Assembly (NCBI RefSeq): GCF_011386835.1
Contig: NC_088800.1
Coordinates: 56,635,439 to 56,699,438 of the forward strand
Origin: Chrysemys picta bellii
Taxonomy: Eukaryota > Chordata > Testudines > Emydidae
Reading direction: 5' to 3'
DNA: 64,000 nucleotides
This document shows positions 14,065 to 25,781 of this stretch, in pieces. The notes under the pieces are model-generated. The model did no database searches. It saw nothing but the letters and a program-made list of their open reading frames with translations, and was not told the origin of the DNA. Both the position numbers and the translations under genes were made by a program. Each line of letters begins with the position of its first letter. The stretch's first letter is position 1.

Positions 14065-14455
14065 CAAACAGGTGGTATTTAGGGCAAGGTCTATGGCCTG
14101 TGTTATACAGGAGGTTAGACTAATCAGCGGTTCTCAAACTTCATTGCACCGCGACCCCCTTCTGACAACAAAAATTGTTACATGACCTCAGGATGGGGGA
14201 CCGAAGCCTGAGCCTGCCCAAGCTCCGCTGCCGCGGGCAGGGGAGGCAAAGCCAAAGCCTGATGGCTTCAGCCCCAGGTGGGGGGGCTTTGGCTTTGGCC
14301 CTGGGTGGTGGGGCTCGGGCTTCAGCCCCAGGCCCCAGCAAGTCTAACACCAGCCCTGGAGACCCCATTAAAACTGGGTCGCAACCCACAGTGAGAACCG
14401 CTGGGTCACTAGCTGATCATAGTGATTCCTTCTGGCTTTGGAATCTATGAAAAAT
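14065..14455 (+). mobile_element. CR1 LINE 3' tail split by a hAT MITE
   Basis: 'CTATGGCCTGTGTTATACAG' and 'GAGGTTAGACTAAT' on the left and 'TGATCATAGTGATTCCTTCT' on the right form the CR1 3' end. The tail continues to 'GAATCTATGAAAAATTCTA'. The interruption is the MITE at 14125-14403. Confidence 0.78.
14125..14403. mobile_element. hAT-type MITE, 279 bp
   Basis: Ends are inverted (CAGCGGTTCTCAAACTTCAT and, on the right, ...CAGTGAGAACCGCTG), and a second inverted block CGACCCC/GGGTCG lies inside. The 8-bp flanks are no longer identical, only sharing ACTA, so the duplication has decayed or the boundaries moved. GC-rich core, non-coding. Same family as 2771-3092. Confidence 0.8.
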
Positions 14456-14935
14456 TCTATTTGCTCTATAGAAAATTGTCCTGATCCCCATGAATCTTTC
14501 ATCTATAATATGTACATAGAATGTCCCTTCCTCAGAAACACAAAGATAAAGAGCTATTTTTATATATTCCAGCTGCTTTAGACTTGCAATCTGGATTTAA
14601 AAGCAAGCTGTACTGTGTATTTACTTAGGCTTCTGTATGATGCTGAAGGAGTTTAAAGGCTAATCCAAGAAGTGGACTTCAGCATGTAGTCAACAAAAGT
14701 GCATGTGTTACAATATTATAGTATTAAGGTTTTCAGATTTGTGTTTTACTGTTTGTTCAAGCAATTAAGGCTTGGGGAATTTCCTGAGGATTAGTGAAAG
14801 GCTGGAAAGAGCGAAATGGCCTCAGGCCACCAGCTCTATAAAAATGCTTTAGGCTGAAGTAATTGTTCTTTTTCGAGTGCTGTCCCTGTGGGTGCTCCAC
14901 TCCAGGTGACGGTGCGTCCTGGCGCTGTTGACCTC

Positions 14936-15490
14936 TTGGGCCGCAAGGTTTATACCTCCTCCACTCTGCAATTTAGAATTGCAAACTATTGCACTCTACT
15001 TGCAAGCTACGACTTCGATAACTACAATAAACTCGTTGATTTTACCTCCCATATCCCAGAGGACAGGAGAGCAGACTTTAAGTCAGTCCTCGTCAAGGGC
15101 CAATTGGTATCCAGAACGGCCCTACAAGCATCTCTAGACATGGCGGACACAGCAGCCTGCACTACCGCAACTGCAGTGGTTATGTGCAGATCTTCCTGGC
15201 ACTCTGCATCCAATATCCCCAAAGACCTGCAGACCAAAGTGGAGGACCTCCCCTTTGATAAAGATAAACTCTTTTCCAAGAAAACCGACAAAGTCCTTCA
15301 CACAATGAAAGACTCTAGAGTGACCCTGCACACCCTGGGCATTTACCCATCCCTTCCCAGGAGACAACGGTATCAACCTTATCAGAGGCCACGCAAACAA
15401 CAGTATCACTGGCCTCAGCCCAGACAATACGATATACCCAGGAATCGCGCTAGACCTCCTAGGCGCAGACAAAACCAAGCACAACAGCTA
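14936..15490 (+). pseudogene. DIRS gag, C-terminal part only
   Basis: The frame contains GRKVYTSSTLQFRIANY, ASYDFDNYNKLVDF, VKGQLVSRTALQASLD and KDSRVTLHTLGIY, followed by an RQRYQPYQRPRKQQ-type basic tail. These are the C-terminal half of a DIRS gag as known from vertebrate copies. The N-terminal half (CCHC-like region, seen instead at 52045 in another copy) is missing: the terminal repeat runs straight into mid-gag. The open frame continues to 15811 into the start of the pol region. Confidence 0.75.
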
Positions 15491-15875
15491 CCTCCCACCC
15501 ATCAGAAAATAAACAACAATTTTGAAGCATTGGTCAAGGGTCTGCACGACCACCCCTTGACTCCACTGCCTATTTGCCCATTTGGCCACCGCCTCCAGGT
15601 TTTCCACCATGCCTGGCAGCAGATTACACAGGACCGTTGGGTCCTGGAAATAGTTCAGTTCGGTTATTCCCTCCCTTTTATATCCTACCCTCCTACCCTT
15701 CCCCCTTCTCTGTCCCTCTTCAGGGACCCCTCTCACGAGCACCTACTTCACATAGAAGTGGCTCATCTTCTACAGCTAAGTGCAGGGGAACCTGTTGCCG
15801 ACACATCATAGAGGAAAAGGGTTCTACTCCCATTACTTTCTGACCCAGAAAAAGACCAGGGGATGGAGGCCAATA

Positions 15876-16875
15876 CAGTAACTCCTCACTTAACGTTGTA
15901 GTTATGTTCCTGAAAAATGCGACTTTAAGCGAAATGATGTTAAGCGAATCCAATTTCCCCATAAGAATTAATGTAAATGAGGGGGTTAGGTTCCAGGGAA
16001 ATTTTTTTCACCAGACAAAAGACACTATCTATCCATCCATCCATCCATCCACACACAGTATAAGTTTTAAACAAACAATTTAATACTGGTACACAGTGAT
16101 GATGATTGTGAAGCTTGGTTGAGGTGGAGGAGTCAGAGGGTGGGATATTTCCAGGGAATGCCTTACTGCTAAATGATGAACTAGCAATTGGCTGAGCCCT
16201 CAAGGGTTAACTCTCTCACTCTACTGTACAAGGCAGCAGGAAAAGAGGGAGGGCGGACAGAGACACACACCCTGTGTGTGTGTGTGAGAGAGAGAGATGC
16301 GCATTTCCCCTTTAAGTATGAAGAGTGGGGTCAGAAGTACACTGCCTTGTTAATTAGATCAGCAAGCTGAGACCAGACCTCAGCTGCTGCTGCCTGGAAG
16401 CTCCCTCTGTCGTGTGTCCCCCCTGCTCTTTGGAAGATGGAGTAAACAGGGTGCAAGAGCAGGGGGGAGGGGGACACCTTGACATTAGCTCCCCTCTTCA
16501 CCCCCCCCACCCCCACCCCCACACACACAGCAAGCAGGAGTCTCGGGGAGCAGCTCCAAGGCAGAGGGCAGGAGCAGCACATGGCAGTGGGGGGAGGGAC
16601 AGCTGCAATTGCTAGCCTGCTGGGCAGCTGCTGCACAGAGAACTTAGGGGAGCAGGGAGAGCTGATAGGGGGCTTGTCGGTCCACCCTGGTTCCAGCCAC
16701 CCACCAGCTAGCTCCATTGGGCTGCTCTTCCTGCAAGCAGTGGACAAAGCAGGCGGCTGCCAAACGACGTTAGAAGGGAGCATTGCACAACTTTAAATGA
16801 GCATGTTCCCTAATTGATCAGCAACGTAACAACGAAACAACGTTAACCGGGACGACCTTAAGTGAGGACTTACTG
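15876..16875. mobile_element. pogo/Tigger-like non-autonomous transposon, 1,000 bp
   Basis: Ends are CAGTAACTCCTCACTTAACG on the left and, inverted, CAGTAAGTCCTCACTTAAGG on the right, flanked by TA on each side (15874-15875 and 16876-16877). The next inward blocks, AACGTTG and CAACGTT, are also mirrored. CAGT ends with a TA duplication are those of the pogo/Tigger branch of Tc1/mariner. No transposase frame is present. It contains an (ATCC)n run at about 16029-16050. Removal would restore the DIRS reverse-transcriptase sequence around it. Confidence 0.9.
16029..16050. repeat. (ATCC)n microsatellite
   Basis: Five to six uninterrupted ATCC units inside the Tigger-like element, followed by a short CA run. 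Confidence 0.9.
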
Positions 16876-18429
16876 TACTAGACCTACACCAACTGAACAA
16901 ATTCGTAAGAGTACAGAAATTCAAGATGGTCACACTGGGCACAATAATACTTGCACTGGAACAAGGGGATTGGTTCACAGCCCTCGACCTACAGGATGCC
17001 TATTTTCACATATCCATTCATCCAGCCCACAGACGCTTCCTACGATTCACACTCGGACACGACCATTTTCAATACCGGGTACTTCCATTTGGACTCTCCA
17101 CAGCACCGAGAGTATTCCCCAAAACCCTAGCTGTAGTTGTGGCCCACCTCCGCAGACACGGGATCATACTTTTCCGCTACCTATACTATGCCTCATCAAA
17201 GGCAACTCGTACGATGAGACGCTACAAGCTACCCATTTCACCATCTCCCTCTTCTACAGCTTAGGCCTGCAAATGTCCAAAAATCCACCCTGACACCTAC
17301 ACAGCAAATCGAATTCATTGGCACTCACCTGGACTCAATTCGAACCAAAGCCTCACGCCCACACAATAGATTCCTCGCTATCACTCACCTCATACGCATG
17401 CTCTCTGTTCGTCCCAGGATAAAGGCAAGAATTTGCCTACAGCTCCTTGGCCACATGGCAGCCACCACCTTCGTGGTCAAGTACGCCAGGCTGCAAATGA
17501 GATGTCTTCAGGGTTGGCTCAACTCTAACTACAAACCCAGCAGGCACAGCCTCTGCATGCTGCTAACTCCTCCAGCAAACGTACTAGCTTCCCTACAATG
17601 ATGGGCAAGACCAGAGACCCTCTGCATGGGCGTTCCCTTCCAGCAATGATCCCCGATGCTCATGCTCACCACGGACGCTTCCCTGATCAGTTGGGGAGCA
17701 CATCTGGGGGGACACACGGCACAAGGCCACTGATCTGTGCCAGAAACGCGTCTACACACATCTCCTAGAGCTCAGAGCAGTGAGACAAACCTGCCTTCAC
17801 TTTTTTCCCCTCCATAAAGAACAAATCTATCCAGGTCCTAACCGACAATATAGCATATATATTTTACATCAACAGACGGGGGAGCACGATCACACTCCCT
17901 ATGTATGGAGGTCATCCGGTTGTGGAATTGGTGCATACAACGCCACATACAAATTACTGCTTCGTACCTACCCGGCTGCCACAACACTAGTGCCGACGCA
18001 CTCAGTAGACATTTTTCCACAGAACACGAATGGGAATTGCACCCCGCAATACTACAACAGCTCTTCTCCCACTGGGGCACCCCGTCAATAGACCTCTTTG
18101 CTACAACCCAGAATCGCAAATGCCACCTATTTTGCTCCAGAGCGGGATTTGGAACTGCATCCCTAGGAGACGTGTTCCTCATCCCATGGAACAACTCTTT
18201 CATGTATGCCTTTCCACCGATCTCTCAGATACACAGGGTTCTGTGCAAGATCAGAGACAACAAGGCCCGGCTCATACTTATTGCCCCAGCTTGGCCGAGA
18301 CAGACGTGGTATCCTTACCTGCTCCACATGTCCGCCCATCCTCCACAGACTCTCCCCTCAGACCAGATCTGCTTTCTCAGGACAATGGGCGGATTCTTCA
18401 CCCTCAGCTCCAGAAACTCCACCTGACAG

Positions 18430-19822
18430 CATGGTTCCTGACCCACGAACTAGTCTGTTCTGAGCAAGTCCAATATGTCCTCCTGCATAGTAGAAAAGAC
18501 TCCACTCATAAAACTTACCTGCAGAAGTGGAAGCGCTTCTCCCTGTGGTGCTCACATAAACACTTAACACCCCATACTGTAATCCTTCCTAACATCCTAG
18601 ACTACCTTTTGAAACTAAAACAGGATGGACTCTCGCTCAGCCCCATCAGAGTACACCTTGCGGACCTCACCACCTTCCATGATTTGTTAGATAGCTATTC
18701 ACTCTTTGCCCACCCCACCATAAAACACTTTCTCACAGGCCTACAAAATCTGTACCCTGAGATTTATCCATCGGCAGCTGCATGGAATCTCAATGTCGTT
18801 CTTCGCGGTCTTATGAAACCTCCATTCGAACCCTTAACTACTTCATCTCTTCTTCACATGTCCATGAAGGTAGCTTTCTTGGTTGCTATAACATCAGCAA
18901 GGAGAGTAGGGGAAATAAGTGCCCTGATGGCCTACCCTCTCTACAGACCTTTTCTAAAGACAAAGTTACCCTGTGACCACACCCTAAATTTCTCCCTAAG
19001 GTGGTCCACCCAGGGCCGGCTCTAACTTTTTTGCTGCCCCAAGCAGCAAAAAAAAGCGCCTCCCAGCCGAGCACTGCGCCGCTGGAACCCCCCCCCCCCC
19101 CCGCCGAGCGCCGCGCCGCCAGAGCCCGCCCCCGCCAAGCGCCGTGCCGCCAGAAACCCCCCGCCGAGCGCCGTGCCGCCGGGGCACGCCCCCCCCCCCC
19201 CCCCCCCCCGCGGAATGCCGTGACGCGCTGCCCCCCCCCCATCCCCCCGCCACCCCAAGATTGGCCGCCCCTTACCAGGTGCCGCCACAAGCATGTGCTT
19301 GGTTGCCTGGTGCCTGGAGCCGGCCCTGGGTCCACCTTCCACCTGAACCAACCAATATATTTACCTACATTCTATCCCAAACCTCATGAGACTCCGCACG
19401 AGGTGACTCTGCATACCTTCGACGTCAGACAAGTAATTGCCTTCTATTTAGACAGGACTAAACCATTTCGTAAGTCCTCGCGACTATTTGTCTCCACTAC
19501 CGAGAGATCGAAGGGTACGGCCATCTCTAAGCAATGCCTTTCCAAGTGGATCTCTGACTGCATCAGATCCTGTTACCGCATTCAGAATGCTCAACTGCCT
19601 GAAGGCATCAGAAGTCATTCTACTCGAGCTATGTCAACATCCTTTGCCTTCCTCCATAACATATCCATTCCTGATATCTGTAAGGTGGCCACATGGTCAT
19701 CTGAACACACATTTACCAAACACTATGCTATCATGCAAGATACCATGGCAGACACCATAGTAGGCCATACAGTACCCTCTACAGTACTCACTGCTGCAAC
19801 TCCAAAGTCCCACCAGCCATAG
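18430..19822 (+). pseudogene. DIRS tyrosine recombinase, split by a MITE
   Basis: The N-terminal core-binding part reads STHKTYLQKWKRFSLWC (about 18505). Then ITSARRVGEISALMA (about 18889), with the first catalytic Arg, runs up to the MITE at 19011. After it come HLNQPIYLPTFYP (about 19336), DRTKPFRKSSRLFVST, RSHSTRAMSTSFAF (about 19609), which is the HxxR motif, and TFTKHYAIMQD (about 19711) with the likely nucleophile Tyr. All catalytic-type residues are visible on both sides, so the MITE is the main disruption of this domain. The frame ends at a stop at 19820-19822. Confidence 0.87.
19011..19328. mobile_element. hAT MITE, 318 bp, with exact 8-bp duplication
   Basis: Inverted ends CAGGGCCGGCTCTAAC and GGAGCCGGCCCTG; flanks GGTCCACC at 19003-19010 and 19329-19336 are identical. 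The core is made of C-rich units ('GCCGAGCGCCGCGCCGCC') and long C runs. It has no coding capacity. The perfect duplication indicates a relatively late insertion into the DIRS recombinase. Confidence 0.95.
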
Positions 19823-19888
19823 TGGGTACTGCTTCACATTCACCTGGAGTGGAGCACCCACAGGGACAGCACTCGAAGAAGAGGAGAA

Positions 19889-20214
19889 AGTTACTCACCT
19901 TGCAGTAACTGAAGTTCTTTGAGATGTGTGTCCCTGTGGGTATTCCACTCCCAGCGCTCCTCCCCTCTACTCTGGAGTACTATTCTGACTTCTCCATGGT
20001 AGAGAAGGAACTGAGGGGGGCGCGGGACGCGTGCGCTCAGGCCCACTCTAACGAGACTGCGAGACAGCAGCTGAGCGCGTGCGTCCCGACCAGGCACTGC
20101 TACCGAAGATCTCCGATCAAGGGCGTCGGGATGCACCGTCACCTGGAGTGGAGCGCCCACGGGGGGACACATCTCGAAGAACCTCAGTTACTGCAGGGTG
20201 AGTAACTTTCTCTT
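19889..20214. repeat. DIRS 3' complementary region, inverted repeat
   Basis: AAGTTACTCACCTTGCAGTAACTG...CCTGTGGGTATTCCACTCC at 19889-19952 is mirrored at 20150-20213, with roughly 85-90 percent of positions equal by eye. The 190-bp spacer is GC-rich. DIRS elements carry such complementary segments for circle formation during replication. It marks the right end of the element. Confidence 0.75.
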
Positions 20215-20289
20215 GCTATTATAAACTGAACTTTGGCAAAAGCTCTCTAATTGGGTTCTTTTTGCATTTGCACTCATCCCCCAACTTTT

Positions 20290-20524
20290 GTGACTGTCTA
20301 CACTAGAGACCTTACAGCGGCACAGAGCTCTCCCGTTGACATAAATAAATCACCCCCAATGAGCTGCAGTAGCTATGTCGGCGAGAGACACTCTTCCACT
20401 GACCTAGCACTATGCACACTACCTCTTATGCCGGCGAAACTTATGTTGCTCAAGGGTGTGGTTTTGTTACATCTGAAATTATATAAATTTTGCCAACATA
20501 AGTGGTAGTGTAGACATGGCCTCT
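20290..20524. mobile_element. Harbinger-like MITE
   Basis: GTCTACACTAGAGACC on the left matches the inverted right end GGCCATGTCTACACTACCAC. Non-coding, about 235 bp. No clean 3-bp duplication can be chosen. Confidence 0.65.
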
Positions 20525-21697
20525 GCTGCATACATGACATTGGCATTGGCCACTGTCCATATTTACAGAAAAGTAACATCCAGCAGTGTAGCCAGTCAGA
20601 TTGCAAGAGAAGAACTTATTCTGATTGTGATTTGAGTGAGGTAGAGCTCAAAGTGCACCAATACAAAAATATACTGTGTGTGTAAAGAGTAATCTTAGTA
20701 GAACAGGCCTGGTCAGTCCTGGTCTTGGATAGTGACTAAGACTAGATGCTTCAGAGAGAGAGGTATAATTATACCTAACTGTGAAATTTTATATCGATGA
20801 TGAAGTTTCTTCCTCATTCTACTTGGTGACCGTTTTGTCCTGAAAATTGAGGACTAGTAGCCCTTGTAATTTTTTCCTAGCTACTGTAACTTCAGACACT
20901 ATTCTTATTCTCTGTGATGAGTTGGTAGGGATTCCTTGTTTTTGTTTGTATATGCAAAAGCCTCATATTATATGTTTTTAGGAACTTATATTTATAAATC
21001 TGTGCTATGTATCATTTTACAGCAATAAAAAAGACATTAAGTTAACTAAACAACCTTAGGGTTCTCTTATTAACTTCTTAAAAATCAAAAAATACCAAAC
21101 TAAATTTGCATAGTCAGCCTTAACTCTGCCCATTGAGCATATGCAAAATGAAACCATCTTTGACTGCAAATGATTTCCCAAATAAGGTATACTTGTAATG
21201 AGCCCAATGGAGCAGTGGCATGAATCAAAGCAATAAGGAGGGGCAGAGGCAATCTGAGATAAAACATAATTTGGCCTCTAATCAGTTTGGGGTAAAGTAT
21301 AAATCAATTAAGTGGGAAATAATCACAAGTAAATCAGTTAGTTGTTTCTACTAAGGCTTATATCATAAACTACTGTGAACTATTATTATCTACTGTATAT
21401 TAGCTATTATGTATCTTATTATCATTTTATAGATAACAATTTACATTTATGAGATAACAGAATTCTAATTAGATAATATAATGCCTTGTAACATAAACCC
21501 CATCGTTCTACATTCCCTTTTCAGTTCTTCGGTTTTCAGCATCTGGAAGCCCAGAGGGGGAAGAGAAGTTCTTAGGATGTTTAGTTATATCTTGAGCAGT
21601 CCTATTGTGCAATCTTTGTTTACTGTTTTGAAGTTCCAGCTTAAATAAAGACATGTATTCCTTGATGCGATGAGTTGGTTTCTTGATTGATCAGTTA
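20525..21697. other. Intron, no feature seen
   Basis: AT-rich sequence between a MITE and a CR1 element. I see no splice-flanked coding frame, RNA gene or recognisable repeat in it. Confidence 0.5.
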
Positions 21698-24180
21698 TCA
21701 TAAGAACAGAAGAATGGCCATACTGGGTCAGACTAGTGGTCTGTCTAGTCCAGTATCCTGTCTTCTGACAGTGGCCAATGCCACATGCTTCAAAGGGGAT
21801 GAACAGAACAGGGAAATTATCGAGTGATCCATCCCCTGTTGTCCAGTCCCAGTTTCTGGGAGTCAGAGCTTTAGGGACATCCAGCGCATGGGGCTGTGTC
21901 CCTGACCATCTTGGCTAGTAACCATTGATGGACCGATCCTCTATCAACTTATCTAATTGTTTTTTGTACCCAGTTATACTTTTTGGCCTACACAACATTC
22001 CCTGGCAACAAGTTTCTAAGGTTGACGGTATATTGTGTGAAGAAATACATCCTTATGCTCGTTTTAAACCAGTCGACTATTTATTTCAGTGGGTGACCAC
22101 TGATTCTTCTGTTATGTGAAAGAGTAAATAATACTTCCCAATTCACTTACTCCATACCAGTCATGATTTAATAGATCTCTATCATATTCCCCCCCCAGTT
22201 GTCTTTCCTAAACTGAATTGAGCAGTCGCAGTTTTTTTAATCTCTCCCAATGTAGAAGCTGTTTCATCTCACTAACCATTTTTTGTTGTTGTCCTCTTTG
22301 CCTTTTCTAATTCTAATATATGTGTATATATGTATATGTGAGATGTGGTGACCAGAACTACATGCAGTATTCAAGGTGTGGGTGTACCATGAATATCTGC
22401 AGTGGCATTATGATATTTTTCCTAACATTCTGTTAGCTTTTTTGACTGCTGCTGCACCTCAAGTTATTTACCTCTCTCCATTCTGAAAACTATTTATTCC
22501 TGCTCTTAGCTTCCTGTTTTTTAGTCAGCTACTGATCCATGAGAGAACCTTCCCTCTTATCCCATGACTGCTTACTTTGCTTAAGAGCCTTTGGTGAGGG
22601 ACCTTGTCAAAGACTTTCTGAAAGTCCAAATACACTATAGCCAAGGGATCACTTTTGTCCATGTTTGTTTGACCCCCTCAAAGAAGTCTAATAGATTGGT
22701 GAGGCATGGTTTTCCTTCACAAAAACTGTCAACTCTTCCCCAACAAATCCTGCTGATTTATGTTTCTGATCATTCTGTTTTTCTATAGTTTCAACCTTTG
22801 TCTGGTACTGAAGTTAGGCTTACTGGCCTGTAATTGCTAGGATTGCCTCTGGAGCCTTTTTAAAAAGTGACTGTCATATTAGCGCCATCCTCCAGTCATT
22901 TGGTACAGAGGCTAATTTAAGTGGTGAGTTACATAGGGTTACATACCACAGTTAGTGCAATTTCATATTTGAGTTCCTTCAGAACTCTTGGGTGAATACC
23001 ATATGGTCCTGGTGACTTATTATTGTTTAATGTATCAATTTGTTCCAAACCCACCTCCATTGACACCTCAGTTTGGGATAGTTCCTCAGATTTGTCACCT
23101 AAAAAGAGTGGCTCAGATGTGGGAATTGCCCTCGCATTCTCTGCAGTGAAGACCGATGCAAATAATTCATTTAGCTTCTCCTTATATTAAGGTCAGTATT
23201 ACTAAGTGGTTCATATATATTCATCTCTTGGACCAGATCCTGTGCTCCACTTAGGAGTAAATCAAGAATTACCTCTCTCCTTGCTTCAGAAGCAGTCATT
23301 TAAGATGTCAAGAAAATTTAGCTCTGCATCCTGTCCTGAGGTGGCATGTACCCAGTCAATATGGGGATATTTGAAATCCCCCATGATTATTGAGTTTTCT
23401 TTCTTTAGCCTTTCTGATCTCCCTGAGCATTTCACAATCACCATCGCTGTCCTAGTCAGGCGTGGAATATTCTTATTTTTGAAGCATGGAATTTCTATCC
23501 ATAGAGATTCTATGGTACAATTTTAGCCATTTACTATTTTTACTTTGACACTGTTTGTTTTCTTTAATCTATAGTGCCGCTCCCCCCCCCCCCCCAGCAC
23601 ACCCTACTCTGTCATTCCTACATATTTTGTACCCTGATATTATCGTGTCCCATTGATTATCATTGTTCCACCAAGATTCTGTGATGCCTCTTATATCAAT
23701 ATCCTGATTTAATATCAGGCACTTAAGTTCACCCATCTTAATATTTAGACTTCTAGCATTTGTATACAAGCAGTTAGAAAATTTGTCACTTTTTAGCTGT
23801 CTGCCAATATGTGCTGTAATTGAATTAGACTCTTTTTCATTGGACTGTTTCTCTTCAGTTCCTACCTGTACTTTATCAACTTCCATCTTCTCTTTCTTAG
23901 TATGATATACAGAATCCCCCTTAATAGATCCTCCCCAAAGGGATTTTTCTGTCTGAACTGTGTTCTCTTCTGCATCTGTCAGCTATCCCCAGCCCTTAGT
24001 TTAACAACTCCTCTACAGCCTTTTTAATTTTCCATACCAGCAGTCTGGTTCTGTTTTGGTTTTGGAGCCCATCCTTCCTCTATAGACTCCTTCTTTCTCA
24101 AAAAGTTCCCCAGTTCCTAGTAAACCTAAATCCCTGTTCCCTACACCACTGTCTCATCTATGTATCCACGCACAGTATGA
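21698..24180 (-). mobile_element. CR1-family LINE, long degraded copy, reverse orientation
   Basis: The 3' end lies at 21698 (read backwards, '...CCCAGTATGGCCATTCTTCT'). Going up the - strand I can read an ORF2 C-terminal piece near 21960-22130, an RT piece LYCIWTFRKS / YLDFQKVFDKVPHQRL at about 22560-22640, further RT and linker sequence to about 23200, and an endonuclease start at 23580-23886 (NCLYTNARSLNIKMGELK, IDIRGITESWWNNDNQW). Upstream of that is 5' sequence to about 24180. Stops and indels are frequent throughout. A poly-C run at 23580-23597 breaks the endonuclease. It is an old copy. Confidence 0.8.
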
Positions 24181-24271
24181 ATTTTCAAAGGCTCATATTC
24201 CAATCATATGAAAACTGGTTCTTACTGGAATACTTGAATGTGCTTCCCAATGAAGCCTATTGCTGTACCAT

Positions 24272-24500
24272 ATGAATGGTCTCAAGTTGCAGTGGGGGCG
24301 GTTTAGGTTGGATATTAGGAAAAACTTTGTCACTAGGAGGGTGGTGAAGCACTGGAATGGGTTACCTAGGGAGGTGGTGGAATCTCCTTCCTTAGAGGCT
24401 GGGATGATTTAGTTGGGGATTGGTCCTGCTTTGAGCAGGGGGTTGGACTAGATGACCTCCTGAGGTCCCTTCCAACCCTGATATTCTATGATTCTATGAT
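24272..24500 (+). mobile_element. CR1 LINE 3' end, 5'-truncated
   Basis: Encodes the ORF2 C-terminus ([24 protein letters not shown], 24290-24360). It continues through 'TTGGACTAGATGACCTCCTG' and ends in ATTCTATGATTCTATGA, the CR1 terminal repeat. Better preserved than its neighbours. CR1 3' ends of this type carry the binding signal for the element's reverse transcriptase. Confidence 0.9.
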
Positions 24501-25492
24501 CTAACTTCCTACATCTGGCTATTTCCAAAATGAAGGGAGAGGAATATGGGGCCCCCATACTTCAAGGTGTCCGAACCAGCTGTGTTAGAGGGAGATGTAA
24601 ACCCCCCATAAATGGACAACCCTAGAATAACAAGTCCTTGACAGAGATTTCTACCCATTCCCAGGCAGGTGAGAGTGTATTTTCACCAACTGGGTAAAAA
24701 CCTCCCCCGTAGACATGTTGTCACTGGCCTCCTCCACTAAAGTACGTATTTTTAATAATTCACATTTCCATTACTCTTAGTTATTTGATCCTTCCAGGAT
24801 AGGACCAGCTTGACTCTGAAGAAAGCACTGGGTGTAACTGGGGGTGGCTAGCTGTTTCTCACTGAACAAACAATGCTTTTAATTTTTTATTCTGTTTTTT
24901 GTTGCTGTTTTTTAACAAAGTGGTTGCTAGGTGAAGCCTCCATTTTGCAGATGAACTGAATTAATTATGGATTGTACAATAGTGCAGTGGAAAATGGGCA
25001 TGTGAGGGAATAGGAATTGGAGGGGGCTGCATGCGTTTGAGAGAATAGCACAAATAGGACTCAGTAAGATCTACTGTGCATCTGGAAGCCATTATGTGGC
25101 GAATCAAGGGCAGCTTTTGTTGTGGAGGGTGTGGAAGTACCATTTATATGCAGATAGTCAGTTATAGTAAATATAAAATGCATGTTTGCTGTGTGCTGGA
25201 TTTAAAAATAGTGTTTGCAAGACTTTAAAGAGAAATATTGGGTGAGTGCTGTTCCGTCAACTGAAGTAAAGGTCCAAAGCTAAGCCTGTCACCTGGTGAT
25301 TGGAATGCTGATATGTTCTAGAGTAATGCATTGATTTGATTTACAGTGATAGCAGAGACCTGAAGTATCTGGTGGGTCTAAAATAAGGAAACGTTTTAAT
25401 GATGGTTTTGGGTTTTTTGCCATAGTGTGGTGAATGTTTGAGCAGGCTCATTTAATTGGACTAACAACCGTTTATTTTTGCCAATATAAACG
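24501..25492. other. Intron, no feature seen
   Basis: Apparently unique sequence with no splice-flanked coding frame, RNA gene or recognisable repeat. Confidence 0.45.
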
Positions 25493-25779
25493 CAGTACAC
25501 CCTCGCTATAATGAACCTGTTGGGACCCAAGCCTTTTGTTTGTTTTCGCCAGGAGTTCATTATAGTGAAAGGACAATGAAAATGAATGGGCGGCGGAGCA
25601 GCAGACCTGCCAGCCCTGAGCGGTGGAGCTGCCAGCCCCATGTGGTGGAGCGGCAGAGCGGGATAAAAACTGCATGCATGTGCAACTTTTTTTTTTTTAA
25701 ACATTACAGTACTGTACTGTAGTTGAGATACAGGTACTATGTTCGTTATAATGAAGGGCATTATAGCGAGGGTGTACTG
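25493..25779. mobile_element. pogo/Tigger-like MITE, 287 bp
   Basis: Left end CAGTACACCCTCGCTATAATG is the exact inverted match of the right end CATTATAGCGAGGGTGTACTG; a second pair GAACC/GGTTC-like and TCATTATAGTG lies inside. TA follows the right end; the left flank is CG, so the TA duplication is lost on that side. It is shorter than and different from the Tigger-like element at 15876. Confidence 0.85.
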
Positions 25780-25781
25780 TA

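Larger units (their letters stand above)
15530..18425 (+). pseudogene. DIRS reverse transcriptase and RNase H region
   Basis: Pieces in order: HRLQVFHHAWQQIT (about 15590); after the Tigger-like insertion WFTALDLQDAYFHISIHPAH (about 16971); HFQYRVLPFGLSTAPRVF (about 17061); and the catalytic-loop position at about 17175-17195. There the usual acidic pair is lost, the frame reading RYLYYASSK. RNase H-type pieces follow (TDASLISWGAHLG about 17670; NTSADALSRHF about 17983; DLFATTQNRKCHLFCSRAGF about 18090). Many stops and shifts. The part cannot encode an active enzyme. Confidence 0.82.
14863..20214 (+). mobile_element. DIRS-like tyrosine-recombinase retrotransposon, interrupted
   Basis: The start (GTTCTTTTTCGAGTGCTGTC...GTGCTCCACTCCAGGTGA, 14863-14909) is mirrored by CACCTGGAGTGGAGCACCC...CTCGAAGAAG at 19843-19884, giving the inverted terminal repeats of DIRS elements. 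An extra inverted-complementary block follows (19889-20214). Inside, in order, are gag remnant, reverse transcriptase, RNase H region and tyrosine recombinase. It has been hit by a Tigger-like element (15876-16875) and a hAT MITE (19011-19328). DIRS elements insert through a recombinase and leave no target duplication; I see none. Without insertions it is about 4 kb. Confidence 0.9.

Noticed and set aside
16023..16050. Short direct repeats as a CRISPR-like array
   Set aside because: A plain (ATCC)n microsatellite with no spacers, in a vertebrate genome.
19001..19822. A 273-codon frame as an independent protein
   Set aside because: Its first third is the C-rich hAT MITE; only the rest is DIRS recombinase.
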